DNA of 64,000 nt from Pleomorphomonas carboxyditropha (GCF_002770725.1 NZ_NQVN01000001.1:496001-560000), one strand, 5' to 3'; positions 46,793 to 56,152 are shown, counted from the first letter of the stretch. Notes: generated by a model from the sequence alone, not told the origin. Numbers and translations: made by a program.

Positions 46793-49480
46793 TCAGGCGG
46801 ATTCCGCCTTTGACGTCCGGGGCTTGGCAGCGGCCTTCTTCGTGGCCTTGGCGGCGCCCGTCTTGGCGGCGGCTTTCGGCGCCGCCTTTTTCTTGCTGCC
46901 GGCGTCGCTTCCGGTCGCCGCTTTGGCGCCGGCCTTTGGCGCTTTGGCCGGCTTGCCCTTCGTGCCCTTGCCCGCCTTGTCGGCGATCAAGGCGACGGCT
47001 TCCTCGAGCGTCACCGTCTGCGGGTCCTTGCCGCGCGGCAGGGTGGCGTTGATCTTGCCCCAGGCGACGTAGGGGCCGTAGCGCCCGTCGCGAACGGTGA
47101 TCTCGCCGCCGGAGGCCGGATGCTCGCCGAGGCTCTTGAGCGCGGCCGGCGTGGCGCGGGCGCGGCCGCCGCGCTCCTTTTTCTCGGCGAGGACGGCGAC
47201 GGCGCGGTTGAGGCCGACGTCGAACACCTCGTCGACCGAGGAGAGATTGGCGTAGGTGCCGTCATGACTGACGTAAGGCCCGTAGCGGCCGATGTTGGCC
47301 TCGATCGGCTTGCCGGTCTCCGGATGGTTGCCGACGGTGCGCGGCAGCGACAGCAGGCGGCAGGCGCGTTCGAGGTCGACGTTCTCGACCGTCCAGTCCT
47401 TGGGCAGGGACGCGCGCTTCGGCTTGCCCTCCTCGCCGAGCTGGACGTAAGGCCCGAAGCGGCCGGAGCGCAGCGTGACGTCGAGGCCGGTTTCCGGGTC
47501 GGTGCCGAGCAGCTTGATGCCGTTCTCGCCGAGCGCCGCGTCTGCCTCGCCGTCGCCATTGGTGCCGAGCTGGCGGGTGTAGCGGCATTCCGGATAGTTG
47601 GAGCAGCCGATGAACGAGCCGAAGCGGCCGAGCTTCAGCGACAGCCGGCCGGTGCCGCACAAGGGGCAGGAGCGCGGATCGGAGCCGTCGCCGCGATCGG
47701 GGAAGATATGGGCGGCGAGGTCCTCGTTGAGCGCGTCGATGACCTCGGCGACGCGCAATTCCTTCACCTCGCCGATGCGGGTGTTGAAATCCTTCCAGAA
47801 GCGGCGCAGCACCTCGCGCCATTCGGCCTCGCCGGCCGAGATGCGGTCGAGGTCTTCTTCGAGGCTGGCGGTGAAGTCGTATTCGACGTAGCGGGTGAAG
47901 AAGCTTTCGAGGAAGGCGGTGACGATGCGGCCCTTGTCGGAGGGAACGAGCCGCTTCTTGTCGATCGACACGTAGTCGCGGTCGCGCAGCGTGGCGAGCG
48001 TCGCCGCGTAGGTAGAGGGACGGCCGATGCCGAGCTCCTCCATCTTCTTGACCAGCGTCGCCTCGGTGTAGCGCGGCGGCGGCTCGGTGAAATGCTGGCT
48101 CGCCGACACCGACTTGCGCGCCAGCGCGTCGCCGACGGAAAGCGGCGGCAGGCGCGAGCCGTCCTCGTCCTCCTCGTCGTCGCGGCTTTCCTGGTAGAGC
48201 GCCAGGAAGCCGTCGAACTTCAGCACCGAGCCGGTGGCCCTGAGGCCGGCCTTGGCGCCGCCGCTCTTGGCCGTGATGTCGACGGTGGTGCGCTCGAAGT
48301 CGGCGCTCTGCATCTGGCTGGCGATGGTGCGCTTCCAGACCAGCTCGTAAAGGCGGGCCTCGTCGGCCTCGAGGTAGCGGGCCACCGCCTTCGGCAGGCG
48401 GGCGAGGTCGGTCGGGCGGATGGCTTCGTGCGCCTCCTGGGCGTTCTTGGCCTTGGTGGAATAGAAGCGCGGCTTCTCCGGCAGGTAGCGCTCGCCGTAT
48501 TCCTGAGCGATCACCCGGCGGGCGGCGTTGACCGCCTCCGGGGCGATCTGCACGCCGTCGGTTCGCATGTAGGTGATGAGGCCGACCGTTTCGCCGCCGA
48601 TGTCGGTGCCCTCGTAGAGGCGCTGGGCGACCTGCATGGTGCGTTGGGCCGAGAAGCCGAGCTTGCGCGAGGCCTCCTGCTGCAAGGTCGAGGTGGTGAA
48701 GGGCGCGAAGGGGTGGCGCTTCTGCGGCTTCTGCTCGGCATCGGTCACCGCGAAGGAAGCGCTGTTCAGGAAGGCGCGAATCTCGTTGGCGGTGACGCCG
48801 TCGGCAATGTCGAGCCGGCCGATCTTCCTGCCCTGCCACTCGGAGAGGCGGGCTTCGAACTCGTCGCCGGCCGGATTGGCGAGCTTGGCGATGATCGACC
48901 AGTATTCCTGCGGCTTGAAGACCTCGATCTCGTTTTCGCGGTCGCAGACGAGGCGCAGCGCCACCGACTGGACGCGGCCGGCCGAGCGGGCGCCGGGCAG
49001 CTTGCGCCAAAGGACGGGCGACAGCGTGAAGCCGACGAGATAGTCGAGCGCCCGGCGGGCCAGATAGGCCTCCACCAGCGGTTGATCGACGTCGCGCGGC
49101 TTGGCCATGGCGTCGAGCACGGCCTGCTTGGTGATGGCGTTGAAGACGACGCGCTGGATGGTCTTGCCCTTGAGCGCGCCGCGCCGGGCGCCCAATACCT
49201 CGAGCACGTGCCAGGAAATCGCCTCGCCCTCGCGGTCGGGGTCGGTGGCGAGAATGAGCTTGTCGGCGGTCTTCAAGGCGGCGGCGATGTCGGAGACGCG
49301 CTTGCCGGATTTGCCGTCGACTTCCCAGCTCATGGCGAAATCGTCGTCGGGCAGAACCGAGCCGTCCTTGGCCGGCAGGTCGCGGATGTGGCCGTAGGAT
49401 GCGAGCACCGTGTAGTCGCGGCCGAGGTATTTATTGATGGTTTTCGCCTTGGCGGGCGACTCCACGATCACGAGGTTCAT
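46793..49480 (-). CDS. topA: DNA topoisomerase I
   Basis: Type IA topoisomerase that relaxes negative supercoils. 895 residues: N-terminal Toprim domain (VIVESPAKAKTI, ATDPDREGEAISWH), the active-site tyrosine in GLITYMRTDG near 305, four C-terminal zinc-finger-type repeats of which one keeps its cysteines (CPLCGTGRLSLKLG followed by CSNYPECRYT), several GRYGPYV-type repeats, and a Lys/Ala-rich tail of ~60 residues, as in many alphaproteobacteria. 102 bases downstream of dprA on the same strand. Confidence 0.96.
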   Translation of the reverse strand: MNLVIVESPAKAKTINKYLGRDYTVLASYGHIRDLPAKDGSVLPDDDFAMSWEVDGKSGKRVSDIAAALKTADKLILATDPDREGEAISWHVLEVLGARRGALKGKTIQRVVFNAITKQAVLDAMAKPRDVDQPLVEAYLARRALDYLVGFTLSPVLWRKLPGARSAGRVQSVALRLVCDRENEIEVFKPQEYWSIIAKLANPAGDEFEARLSEWQGRKIGRLDIADGVTANEIRAFLNSASFAVTDAEQKPQKRHPFAPFTTSTLQQEASRKLGFSAQRTMQVAQRLYEGTDIGGETVGLITYMRTDGVQIAPEAVNAARRVIAQEYGERYLPEKPRFYSTKAKNAQEAHEAIRPTDLARLPKAVARYLEADEARLYELVWKRTIASQMQSADFERTTVDITAKSGGAKAGLRATGSVLKFDGFLALYQESRDDEEDEDGSRLPPLSVGDALARKSVSASQHFTEPPPRYTEATLVKKMEELGIGRPSTYAATLATLRDRDYVSIDKKRLVPSDKGRIVTAFLESFFTRYVEYDFTASLEEDLDRISAGEAEWREVLRRFWKDFNTRIGEVKELRVAEVIDALNEDLAAHIFPDRGDGSDPRSCPLCGTGRLSLKLGRFGSFIGCSNYPECRYTRQLGTNGDGEADAALGENGIKLLGTDPETGLDVTLRSGRFGPYVQLGEEGKPKRASLPKDWTVENVDLERACRLLSLPRTVGNHPETGKPIEANIGRYGPYVSHDGTYANLSSVDEVFDVGLNRAVAVLAEKKERGGRARATPAALKSLGEHPASGGEITVRDGRYGPYVAWGKINATLPRGKDPQTVTLEEAVALIADKAGKGTKGKPAKAPKAGAKAATGSDAGSKKKAAPKAAAKTGAAKATKKAAAKPRTSKAESA

Positions 49481-49582
49481 TCAGATGCGCCGGGCAATTT
49501 CAGGATAAAGTCTCAGCCCTCTTTAAGTGCGGCCTCGGGATTACGCAAGGGTCGATCCCCGTACGTGGGGATGAGCCGGCGG

Positions 49583-50695
49583 TCAGCGCAGCAGCGAAAC
49601 GAGCTGGTTGCCGTGCCGCTCGACACGCCCGGCAAGATCGAGTTCCAGGAGGATGACCGATACGACCGACGACGTCAGGCCGGTGTGGGAAATGATGTCG
49701 TCGACCGCCACCGGCGCCGGGCCGAGCGCCTCGAGGACCGCCGCGCGGCTTTGCGGGCCGACGGCGTCGGGGATCGCCACGTCGTCGCTTTCGCCGAGCT
49801 CCAGGTAGGTCGGCGCGTCGCCTTCCAGCATCGGCCGCAGCACGGCGATGACGTCGTCGGCGGAGCGCGTCAACGTCGCGCCGTCGCGGATCAGCCGGTT
49901 GGTGCCCTCGGCGCGCGGGTCGAGCGGCGAGCCGGGCACGGCAAACACTTCGCGCCCCTGGTCGAGCGCGTAGCGGGCGGTATGCAGCGTGCCGGAGCGG
50001 GCGGCCGCCTCGACCACCACGACGCCGAGGCTCATGCCGGAAACGATGCGGTTGCGGCGCGGAAAGTCCTTGGCGCGCGGCACCCAGCCGAACGGCATTT
50101 CGCTGAGGACGGCGCCGCCCCGGCCGACGATCTCCTCGATCAGCGGGCCGTGCTCCTCGGGGTAGACGTGATCGATGCCGCCGGCGATCACCGCCACGGT
50201 GCCGGTATCGAGGGTTGCCCGGTGGGCGGCGCCGTCGATGCCGCGGGCAAGGCCGGAGACCACGACGAAGCCGGCTTCGCCGAGGCCGCGGCCGATGCGT
50301 TCGGCCATCTTGTGGCCGGCCAACGAGGCGTTGCGCGACCCGACGATCGCCGCCGTCGGCCGGCCAAACAGATCGGGCGAGCCACCGCGTATGGAGACGA
50401 GCGGCGGCGGCGCGGCGATCTGGCGCAGATAGGCCGGATAGAGAGGCTCGGAGATGGCGACGATCCGGGCGCCGTGGGCGAGCGTCCGACCGATCTCGTC
50501 CTCGGCCTCGGCTACCGACGGGATCGCAATGGTTTTGGCGGAGCCGCCGCGCCGGGCGAGGGCCGGCAGGGCGGCGAGCGCCGCCTCGGCCGAGCCGAAA
50601 TGGTTGATCAGGCCGCGGAAGGTGGCCGGCCCGACGTTTTCGGCGCGAATGAGGCGCAGCCAGGAAACGCGCTGGCCGTCCGAAAGCTCAACCAT
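49583..50695 (-). CDS. dprA: DNA processing protein DprA
   Basis: Single-stranded DNA-binding protein that loads RecA onto incoming DNA in transformation and protects it. 370 residues: N-terminal SAM-like helices, the extended Rossmann domain with VGSRNASLAGHKMAERIG, GLARGIDGAAHRATL and FPRRNRIVSGMS, and a C-terminal winged helix (PVAVDDIISHTGLTSSVVSVI). Length and motifs are normal. Head of the dprA-topA pair; plsY lies 18 bases upstream on the same strand. Confidence 0.95.
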   Translation of the reverse strand: MVELSDGQRVSWLRLIRAENVGPATFRGLINHFGSAEAALAALPALARRGGSAKTIAIPSVAEAEDEIGRTLAHGARIVAISEPLYPAYLRQIAAPPPLVSIRGGSPDLFGRPTAAIVGSRNASLAGHKMAERIGRGLGEAGFVVVSGLARGIDGAAHRATLDTGTVAVIAGGIDHVYPEEHGPLIEEIVGRGGAVLSEMPFGWVPRAKDFPRRNRIVSGMSLGVVVVEAAARSGTLHTARYALDQGREVFAVPGSPLDPRAEGTNRLIRDGATLTRSADDVIAVLRPMLEGDAPTYLELGESDDVAIPDAVGPQSRAAVLEALGPAPVAVDDIISHTGLTSSVVSVILLELDLAGRVERHGNQLVSLLR

Positions 50696-50713
50696 GCGTC
50701 CTTCCCGTCCCGC

Positions 50714-51328
50714 TCATCCCTTGTGTCCGATCTTGCCTTCGGTGCCCTCAAGGAGACGCCGGATGTTGGCGCGGTGCTTCACCCAGACGATGACGGTGAG
50801 CAGGGCGAACATCGCCGCCAGGATGTTTTCGCCGAGCCCCCACAGCGCCAGCGGCACCACCACGGTGGCGACGAGGGCGGCGAGGGACGAATAGCGGCTG
50901 AAATAGGCGATGACGATCCAGACGCCGGCGAAAATGAGCACGGCCGGCCAGAACAGGCCCAGCAGAACGCCGATGTAGGTGGCGACGCCCTTGCCGCCCC
51001 TGAAGCCGAGCCAGACCGGAAAGAGGTGGCCGAGGAAGGCGGCGACGCCGGCGAGGGTGTCGGCCTCCGGCGCCGCCGGCATCAGAAACCGCACCAGGAG
51101 GACCGCCGCCGTTCCCTTGAGGAGGTCGAGGAGCAGCGTGGCGGCGGCCAGCTTCTTGTTGCCGGTCCTCAGAACGTTGGTGGCGCCGATGTTGCCCGAG
51201 CCGATGGCCCTGACATCGCCGAGGCCGGCCGCCCGCGTCAGCAACAGGCCGAAGGGAATGGAGCCGAGGCCATAGCCGACGAGCGCGGCGACAAGATAGG
51301 CGATCCAGGGAGCGGCGGACTCGAACAT
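50714..51328 (-). CDS. plsY: Glycerol-3-phosphate acyltransferase PlsY
   Basis: Inner-membrane enzyme that acylates glycerol 3-phosphate with acyl-phosphate. 204 residues, about five membrane helices, with the family motifs [29 protein letters not shown] and [21 protein letters not shown] at 51328 follows GAGGGC; an in-frame TTG ten codons upstream is less likely. Sits between the pyrB-pseudo-dihydroorotase pair and dprA on one strand, a common rhizobial order. Confidence 0.95.
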   Translation of the reverse strand: MFESAAPWIAYLVAALVGYGLGSIPFGLLLTRAAGLGDVRAIGSGNIGATNVLRTGNKKLAAATLLLDLLKGTAAVLLVRFLMPAAPEADTLAGVAAFLGHLFPVWLGFRGGKGVATYIGVLLGLFWPAVLIFAGVWIVIAYFSRYSSLAALVATVVVPLALWGLGENILAAMFALLTVIVWVKHRANIRRLLEGTEGKIGHKG

Positions 51329-51393
51329 GATGCCCTCGGCAATCTTGGACAGGGACAACCGGTTACCGTTTGCGTGTCATTGTCGATAGAGCC

Positions 51394-52698
51394 CTAGCGC
51401 TCGAACACCGGGACGCCGCCGACATAGGTGCGGCGGACGCGGCCGGTGAAGCGGGCGCCGTCATAGGGCGTGTTCTTCGCCTTGGAGAGAATGTCCCTGG
51501 CGTTGAGCACCCACGGCTCGTCCGGATCGAACGCCACGACGTCGGCCGGCGCGCCCTTTTTGAGCGTGCCGGCGTCGAGGCCGGCGATTTCGGCCGGCCG
51601 GGTCGACATTGCCTCGATCAGCCGCGGCAGCGTCAACGAGCCGTCGTGCACCAGCCGCAAACCGGCCGACAGGAAGGTTTCGAGGCCGATGGCGCCATCG
51701 GCCGCCTCGGCGAACGGCAGGCGCTTGGTCTCGACGTCCTGGGGATCGTGGTTGGAGACGATGACGTCGATGGCGCCGGTCTTCACCGCCTCGACGAGGG
51801 CGAGACGGTCGGCTTCGGCGCGCAGCGGCGGCGACAGCTTGAAGAAGGTGCGGTAGGCGCCGATGTCCATCTCGTTGAGCGTCAGATGGGCGGCCGAGAC
51901 TGAGGCGGTGGCGGCGATGCCCCGGTCCTTGGCCCAGGCCATCAGCTCGGGCGATTCGGCGGCCGACAGCAGCGAGGCGTGATAGCGGCCGCCGGAGAGG
52001 CGGGCGAGGCGGAGATCGCGGGCCAGCATGACGGTCTCGGCCTCGGCCGGAATGCCCTGCAGGCCGAGCCGCACCGCCGTCTCCGACAGGTTCATGACCG
52101 CGGCGCCCTTCAGCGCCGCGTCCTCGGGCCGGTTGCAGACGAGGGCGCCGAAATCCCTGGCGTAGGTCAGCGCCCGGCGCAGCACCTGGGCGTTGGCGAT
52201 GGCGCCGCGGCCCGAGGTGAAGCCGACGGCGCCGGCTTCGCCGAGCAGGCCGAACTCGGTCAGCTCGCCGCCTTGCTGGCCCTTGGTCAGCGCCGCCATG
52301 ACGCGGACGCGCACGGCGGACGTCCGGCGGGCGCGCGTCGCCACGAAATCGACCAGCGCCGGGTCGTCGATGCAGGGATCGGTATCCGGCATGGCGATGA
52401 GCGTGGTGATGCCGCCGGCCGCAGCGGCCCGGCCGGCCGAGGCGAAGGTCTCGCGATGCTCGTGGCCGGGCTCGCCGACATGGGCGCAGAGATCGATGAG
52501 ACCGGGCGCCACGACGAGGCCGCGGCAATCGACGACCTCGGTGCTGTCCGGCGCGCCATCGTTTGCAGCCGACGGGCCGGCGGCGGCGATGCGACCATCA
52601 ATCATCAGCACGGCGCCGGGGCCGTCGAGGCCCTGCGACGGATCGACGACGCGGGCATTGGTCAGCCACAGCGGGCGGGTCTGGACCATCCTGCTCAT
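51394..52698 (-). CDS. Dihydroorotase-like protein, probably inactive (PyrC'/PyrX type)
   Basis: Amidohydrolase-fold protein of 434 residues, probably a structural partner of aspartate carbamoyltransferase rather than an enzyme. The metal ligands of active dihydroorotases are largely lost: the HxH motif of the IDxHVHxREPG block is CAH here (Cys 71, His 73, and Gly in place of Arg), the FSDDG motif is FTSGRG, and the catalytic aspartate motif TDHAP is SNHDP. It overlaps pyrB by four bases (ATGA), as in Pseudomonas, where the pyrB-overlapping dihydroorotase is inactive yet needed for the carbamoyltransferase holoenzyme. A true pyrC is expected elsewhere. ATG at 52698 chosen by the overlap. Confidence 0.88.
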   Translation of the reverse strand: MSRMVQTRPLWLTNARVVDPSQGLDGPGAVLMIDGRIAAAGPSAANDGAPDSTEVVDCRGLVVAPGLIDLCAHVGEPGHEHRETFASAGRAAAAGGITTLIAMPDTDPCIDDPALVDFVATRARRTSAVRVRVMAALTKGQQGGELTEFGLLGEAGAVGFTSGRGAIANAQVLRRALTYARDFGALVCNRPEDAALKGAAVMNLSETAVRLGLQGIPAEAETVMLARDLRLARLSGGRYHASLLSAAESPELMAWAKDRGIAATASVSAAHLTLNEMDIGAYRTFFKLSPPLRAEADRLALVEAVKTGAIDVIVSNHDPQDVETKRLPFAEAADGAIGLETFLSAGLRLVHDGSLTLPRLIEAMSTRPAEIAGLDAGTLKKGAPADVVAFDPDEPWVLNARDILSKAKNTPYDGARFTGRVRRTYVGGVPVFER

Positions 52699-53663
52699 GG
52701 CGCGGCCTCCGCGCCGTTGCCCTTGGCGTTCACCACCGCGTCGAGCACCGCCATGCGGATGGCGACGCCCATCTCCACCTGCTCGCGGATCAGGCTCTGC
52801 GGGCCGTCGGCGACGGCCGGGTCGATCTCGACGCCGCGGTTCATCGGTCCGGGATGCATGACGAGCGCATCGGGCTTGGCATAGGACAGCTTCTCCTCGT
52901 CGAGACCCCAGTAGTGGAAGTACTCGCGCACCGACGGCACGAAGGAGCCCTGCATGCGCTCGCGTTGCAGGCGCAGCATCATGACGATGTCGGCATCCTT
53001 CAGGCCCTCGCGCATCGAGGTGAAGGTCTCGATGCCCATCTCGCGGAAGGCGCCGGGCACCAGGGTCGACGGGCCGACCAGACGGACGCGGGCGCCGAGG
53101 GCGGTGAGCAGCAGCACGTTGGAGCGGGCGACGCGGCTGTGGGCGACATCGCCGCAGATGGCGACGACGAGACCGTCGATGCGGCTCTTGTGGCGGCGGA
53201 TGGTCAGCGCGTCGAGGAGAGCCTGCGTCGGATGCTCGTGGCTGCCGTCGCCGGCGTTGACCACGGAGCAGTCGACCTTCTGGGCGAGCAGTGCCACGGC
53301 GCCCGAGGCGTTGTGACGGACGACGATGACGTCGGGGTTCATGGCGTTGAGCGTCATCGCCGTGTCGATCAGCGTCTCGCCCTTCTTCACCGATGACTGG
53401 CCGACCGCCATGTTCATCACGTCGGCGCCGAGCCGCTTGCCGGCCAGCTCGAAGGACGACTGCGTGCGCGTCGAGTTCTCGAAGAACAGGTTGATCTGCG
53501 TGCGCCCCAGAAGGCTGTCGCGCTTCTTGGAAGGCTGGCGGCCGAGTTCGATGTTGTCTTCGGCGCGGTCGAGGAGGTCGACGATCTCCGGGGGCGAAAG
53601 CCCTTCGATCCCGAGGAGATGCGGGCGGCTGAATCCGTAGGGATTGGCGGCTTTCGTGATCAT
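52695..53663 (-). CDS. pyrB: Aspartate carbamoyltransferase catalytic chain
   Basis: Second enzyme of pyrimidine synthesis. 322 residues with the carbamoyl-phosphate loop [20 protein letters not shown], the [12 protein letters not shown] block and the [11 protein letters not shown] block. Such class A-type catalytic chains associate with a dihydroorotase-like subunit, which matches the overlapping gene downstream. First gene of the leftward pyrB-pyrX-plsY-dprA-topA group. Confidence 0.97.
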   Translation of the reverse strand: MITKAANPYGFSRPHLLGIEGLSPPEIVDLLDRAEDNIELGRQPSKKRDSLLGRTQINLFFENSTRTQSSFELAGKRLGADVMNMAVGQSSVKKGETLIDTAMTLNAMNPDVIVVRHNASGAVALLAQKVDCSVVNAGDGSHEHPTQALLDALTIRRHKSRIDGLVVAICGDVAHSRVARSNVLLLTALGARVRLVGPSTLVPGAFREMGIETFTSMREGLKDADIVMMLRLQRERMQGSFVPSVREYFHYWGLDEEKLSYAKPDALVMHPGPMNRGVEIDPAVADGPQSLIREQVEMGVAIRMAVLDAVVNAKGNGAEAAP

Positions 53664-53910
53664 GAGCCCCTCTGATAGAGGCGTTTTGCGCCCCCGGCAA
53701 GGGTGGGGAAATCGAGTGAACAGAAGAATCGCGGCGTCGCGTGCTTCGTTGCCGCGCTCAAGAAAAGCCGGCCGTCATGAGCGGTCGCGCTCGAGGGGCA
53801 GGCGAGGCGCAGATGACGCCCCCGAAGCCTATGACGGCGGTCAGGTCGCCTCGGTGCTGGCAGCCTGTCTTGTCGCCGATCTCCGCAATATCTGACGGAC
53901 AGAGGCGCTT
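53664..53910. other. Intergenic region between the toxin gene and pyrB
   Basis: 247 bases holding the pyrB promoter (leftward) and the 3' end of the toxin gene's surroundings. A rightward open frame here (53644-53895) has no ribosome site or recognisable motif. I see no terminator or repeat. Confidence 0.5.
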
Positions 53911-54291
53911 TCAGCTCAGACGTTGGCGGAACCAGTCGGCAAGTTGTCGTTCGTCGATCTCTCCGGCGGCGAGCGCCTGCATGAGCCGCACGGCTTCGGT
54001 TTTCTCGAAAAAGAGGCGACCGCCATTGTCGGCAAAGAACAAGCGCGCGGCGATCCAGGCGATGCGTTTGTTTCCATCGGCGAAGGGGTGGTTGCGGGTG
54101 AGACCGAAGGCATAGGCAGCGGCCAGGTCGGCAGCATCCGGCACGCCGTAGAGGGCGAGATTAAGCGGACGGGCCAGCGCGGATTCCAACGCGCCACTTT
54201 CCCGAAGTCCGAGCAAACCACCATGTTCGGCGATCTGGCGATCATGGATGGCCAGGATAACCGGCAAGCCGATCCAGCGCCAATCCGTCAT
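53911..54291 (-). CDS. Death-on-curing (Doc/Fic-type) toxin
   Basis: A 126-residue toxin of the Doc subgroup of Fic proteins, whose Doc prototype phosphorylates elongation factor Tu. The catalytic loop HPFADGNKR is intact in NHPFADGNKRIAWIAARLFF. The N-terminus VILAIHDRQIAEHGG and LRESGALESALARP are also family features. The start overlaps the antitoxin stop by four bases (ATGA). Doc usually pairs with Phd; here the partner has an AbrB/MazE-type DNA-binding domain. The module lies next to a decayed transposase, which points to acquisition by transfer. Confidence 0.92.
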   Translation of the reverse strand: MTDWRWIGLPVILAIHDRQIAEHGGLLGLRESGALESALARPLNLALYGVPDAADLAAAYAFGLTRNHPFADGNKRIAWIAARLFFADNGGRLFFEKTEAVRLMQALAAGEIDERQLADWFRQRLS

Positions 54292-54512
54292 TTGGCAAGC
54301 GCATGCAGAATGTCGCGGTCTTCCTGCATGATCGTCTCGGCGGCGGCCATCTGCCGTTCGAAGTCGGGATCAAGAGGCGTCAGACGATAACCGTCCGGCG
54401 CTTCCGTCAGATAGAGAACGTCGCCCTTGGCGACTTTCAATCGCGCCAGCGCTTCCTTCGGCAAGATGACGCCCGCCGATGCGCCGACCGTGGTGACCTT
54501 GAGCTTGAGCAT
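54288..54512 (-). CDS. AbrB/MazE/SpoVT-family antitoxin
   Basis: A 74-residue antitoxin with an N-terminal swapped-hairpin AbrB/MazE domain (VTTVGASAGVILPKEALARLKVAKGD, residues 5-31) and a C-terminal helix rich in acidic residues that should bind the toxin. ATG at 54512 chosen over a TTG two codons upstream. It ends by overlapping the toxin start. A palindrome and a TATAAT-like box lie just upstream, so autoregulation is likely. Confidence 0.9.
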   Translation of the reverse strand: MLKLKVTTVGASAGVILPKEALARLKVAKGDVLYLTEAPDGYRLTPLDPDFERQMAAAETIMQEDRDILHALAK

Positions 54513-54525
54513 GGGCAATTCCCAA

Positions 54526-54535
54526 GATTATAATC
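54526..54535. promoter_or_regulatory. Operator/promoter candidate of the toxin-antitoxin operon
   Basis: A perfect 10-base palindrome GATTATAATC, which contains TATAAT on the leftward strand, 14 bases before the antitoxin start; a second TATAAT occurs a little further out (about 54539-54544). An AbrB-type antitoxin would be expected to bind here. Confidence 0.5.
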
Positions 54536-54555
54536 AACATTATATAGTCGGCAGA

Positions 54556-54663
54556 CGGGTGCTTGCAACAGTCGCTCGGCAGCAAAGCCGATCATCTCGC
54601 GGGCAGGTCAGCATCACCGCTTTTCTCCACGAGCGCGCGCAGATCCATCATAGGTTTGGTCAT
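54556..54663 (-). pseudogene. IS256-family transposase, 5' remnant with frameshift
   Basis: Read leftward from the ATG at 54663 the sequence encodes MTKPMMDLRALVEKSGDADL, which matches the N-terminus of IS256-family (mutator-type) transposases common in rhizobia. One base is missing near 54600; after the shift the frame continues as REMIGFAAERLL, again the conserved transposase sequence. It then stops being recognisable at about 54556, where the toxin-antitoxin promoter begins. About 35 codons of some 400 remain, so the element is dead. The match is from memory of the family. Confidence 0.85.
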
Positions 54664-55081
54664 CGGGGCAATCCCTCGGTCTAGGTTGGTCTCAGCAACC
54701 CGACCCTGCCGAGAAACCCGATGGCCGCAGCCAACTACACCACCTTCATGGACGCTATCGAGACACGCGCGAGTGCCGCAGGCGGTGCCGATTCGGTATG
54801 GAAAGCAACTTCCCGGCTGCCTGCCGGCTATTCCTCCCCGGAGAAGATCTGCATGCGGTTCATGCGAGAAATGGGCGCAGGCAGACAGTAACTTTACGGG
54901 ATGTCATCCATGGACGGTGCAGTTCATCCCGGTGAATCGCGCGCAAGGCTGCCATACGAAAATACTTCTGGCCTGCCGGCCCCCTGAGGGTGTAGCGCTG
55001 ATCATGCAAGAGATGCCCTGGGCATCCGCGCACCAGGCCGCAGCCCGCCGCGGCCCTCTCCACTGCCGATCGGTATTGTCG
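54664..55081. other. 418-base region between the transposase remnant and the AbrB-family membrane gene
   Basis: The 50-odd bases next to the remnant are probably the transposon's own leader. A 56-codon open frame (54721-54891, MAAANYTTFMDAIETR...) lies beyond it, too short and unmatched to call a gene. Nothing else is recognisable; the segment 54890-55080 has lower GC and reads as decayed or non-coding DNA. The promoter of the membrane protein gene should be in the right half. Confidence 0.5.
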
Positions 55082-56152
55082 ATGCTTCTCCCGCCGCCGG
55101 GTTCCGGCTTCCGCGCTCGTGGTCTCCGCTGGGCTGTCCTGCTCTCGGCGTCGGCGGCGATCAGCGTCGCTCTCGAACTCTGCCACCTGCCGGCCGCCCT
55201 GCTGCTCGGGCCGATGCTGGCGGCGGTCTTCCTCGGCGTCAACGGCCGGGCCGTCACGGTGCCCCGGCCGGCCTTCATGATGGCGCAGGGGGTGGTCGGC
55301 ACGCTGATGGCGCGGGCGATGCCGCCCACCGTGCTCGGCGAGGTCCTCGCGGCATGGCCGGTGATCCTGATCGGCGTGGCGTCGGTGGTGCTGACGGCCA
55401 ACGTGATCGGCTACGGGCTTGCCCGCTTCCGCGTGCTGCCCGGCACCACCGCCGTCTGGGGCGCTTCGCCGGGGGCGGCGACGGCCATGGTGATCATGGC
55501 CGAGGCCTATGGCGGCGACACGCGGCTCGTCGCCGTCATGCAGTATCTGCGCGTGCTGGTCGTCGCGACCACCGCCTCGCTGGCCGCGCGCTTCTATCTC
55601 GACGCGACGCTCACCGGCGGCACGGCGGCCGCCTGGTTCCCCCCGGTGCACTGGGCGAACTTCGCCGGCACGCTGGCGGTGATCGCCGCCGGCCTCGTCG
55701 TTGCCCGCGTCTTCCGCCTGACGACGGGCGCCATGATCCTGCCGATGCTGTTCGCCATCGGCCTGCAGGGCGCCGGCGTGCTCACCGTCGAGCTGCCGCC
55801 GGTGCTGCTCGCCGTCTCTTACGCCGTCTGCGGCTGGGCGATCGGCGGCCGCTTCACCCGGGAGATCCTGGCCTACGCGGCGCGGGCGCTGCCGACCATC
55901 CTGCTGGCCATCGTCGTGCTGATCGCCATCTGCGCCGTCTATGCCGGCGTTCTGGCGTCGGTGACCGGCGTCGATTTCCTGACCGCCTACCTCGCCACCT
56001 CGCCGGGCGGCGCCGATTCGGTGGCGATCATCGCCGCGTCGAGCAACGTCGACATGTCCTTCGTCATGGCCATGCAGACCATGCGCTTCTTCATGGTGCT
56101 GTTCACCGGGCCGGCGACGGCCCGCTTCATCGCCGACCGCGTCAGTTGCTGA
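55082..56152 (+). CDS. AbrB-family (ammonia monooxygenase-like) membrane protein
   Basis: A 356-residue integral membrane protein with about 10 hydrophobic helices in two internal repeats, each carrying the family pattern GPMLAAVFLG / LPMLFAIGLQGAG and WGASPGAATAMVIMAEAYGGD / LATSPGGADSVAIIAASSNVD. This is the AbrB family named after E. coli AbrB; despite the name it is a probable transporter and not a DNA-binding protein. ATG at 55082 chosen for family length; an ATG at 55004 is possible and no strong ribosome site decides it. Its end overlaps that of ppdK by 11 bases, tail to tail. Confidence 0.85.
   Translation: MLLPPPGSGFRARGLRWAVLLSASAAISVALELCHLPAALLLGPMLAAVFLGVNGRAVTVPRPAFMMAQGVVGTLMARAMPPTVLGEVLAAWPVILIGVASVVLTANVIGYGLARFRVLPGTTAVWGASPGAATAMVIMAEAYGGDTRLVAVMQYLRVLVVATTASLAARFYLDATLTGGTAAAWFPPVHWANFAGTLAVIAAGLVVARVFRLTTGAMILPMLFAIGLQGAGVLTVELPPVLLAVSYAVCGWAIGGRFTREILAYAARALPTILLAIVVLIAICAVYAGVLASVTGVDFLTAYLATSPGGADSVAIIAASSNVDMSFVMAMQTMRFFMVLFTGPATARFIADRVSC

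Noticed and set aside
47120-51397. A rightward open frame of more than 1,400 codons antisense to topA, dprA and plsY.
   Set aside because: It is the mirror of strong GC codon bias in three well-recognised leftward genes. Its translation has no domain motifs and is rich in Gly, Ala, Arg and Asp repeats.
53644-53895. An 83-codon rightward frame between pyrB and the toxin gene.
   Set aside because: No ribosome site, no family resemblance, Arg-rich composition; it overlaps the pyrB start region.
54563-55081. The N-terminal 173-codon extension in frame with the AbrB-family membrane protein.
   Set aside because: It covers the transposase remnant and decayed spacer; the family's normal length begins near the ATG at 55082.
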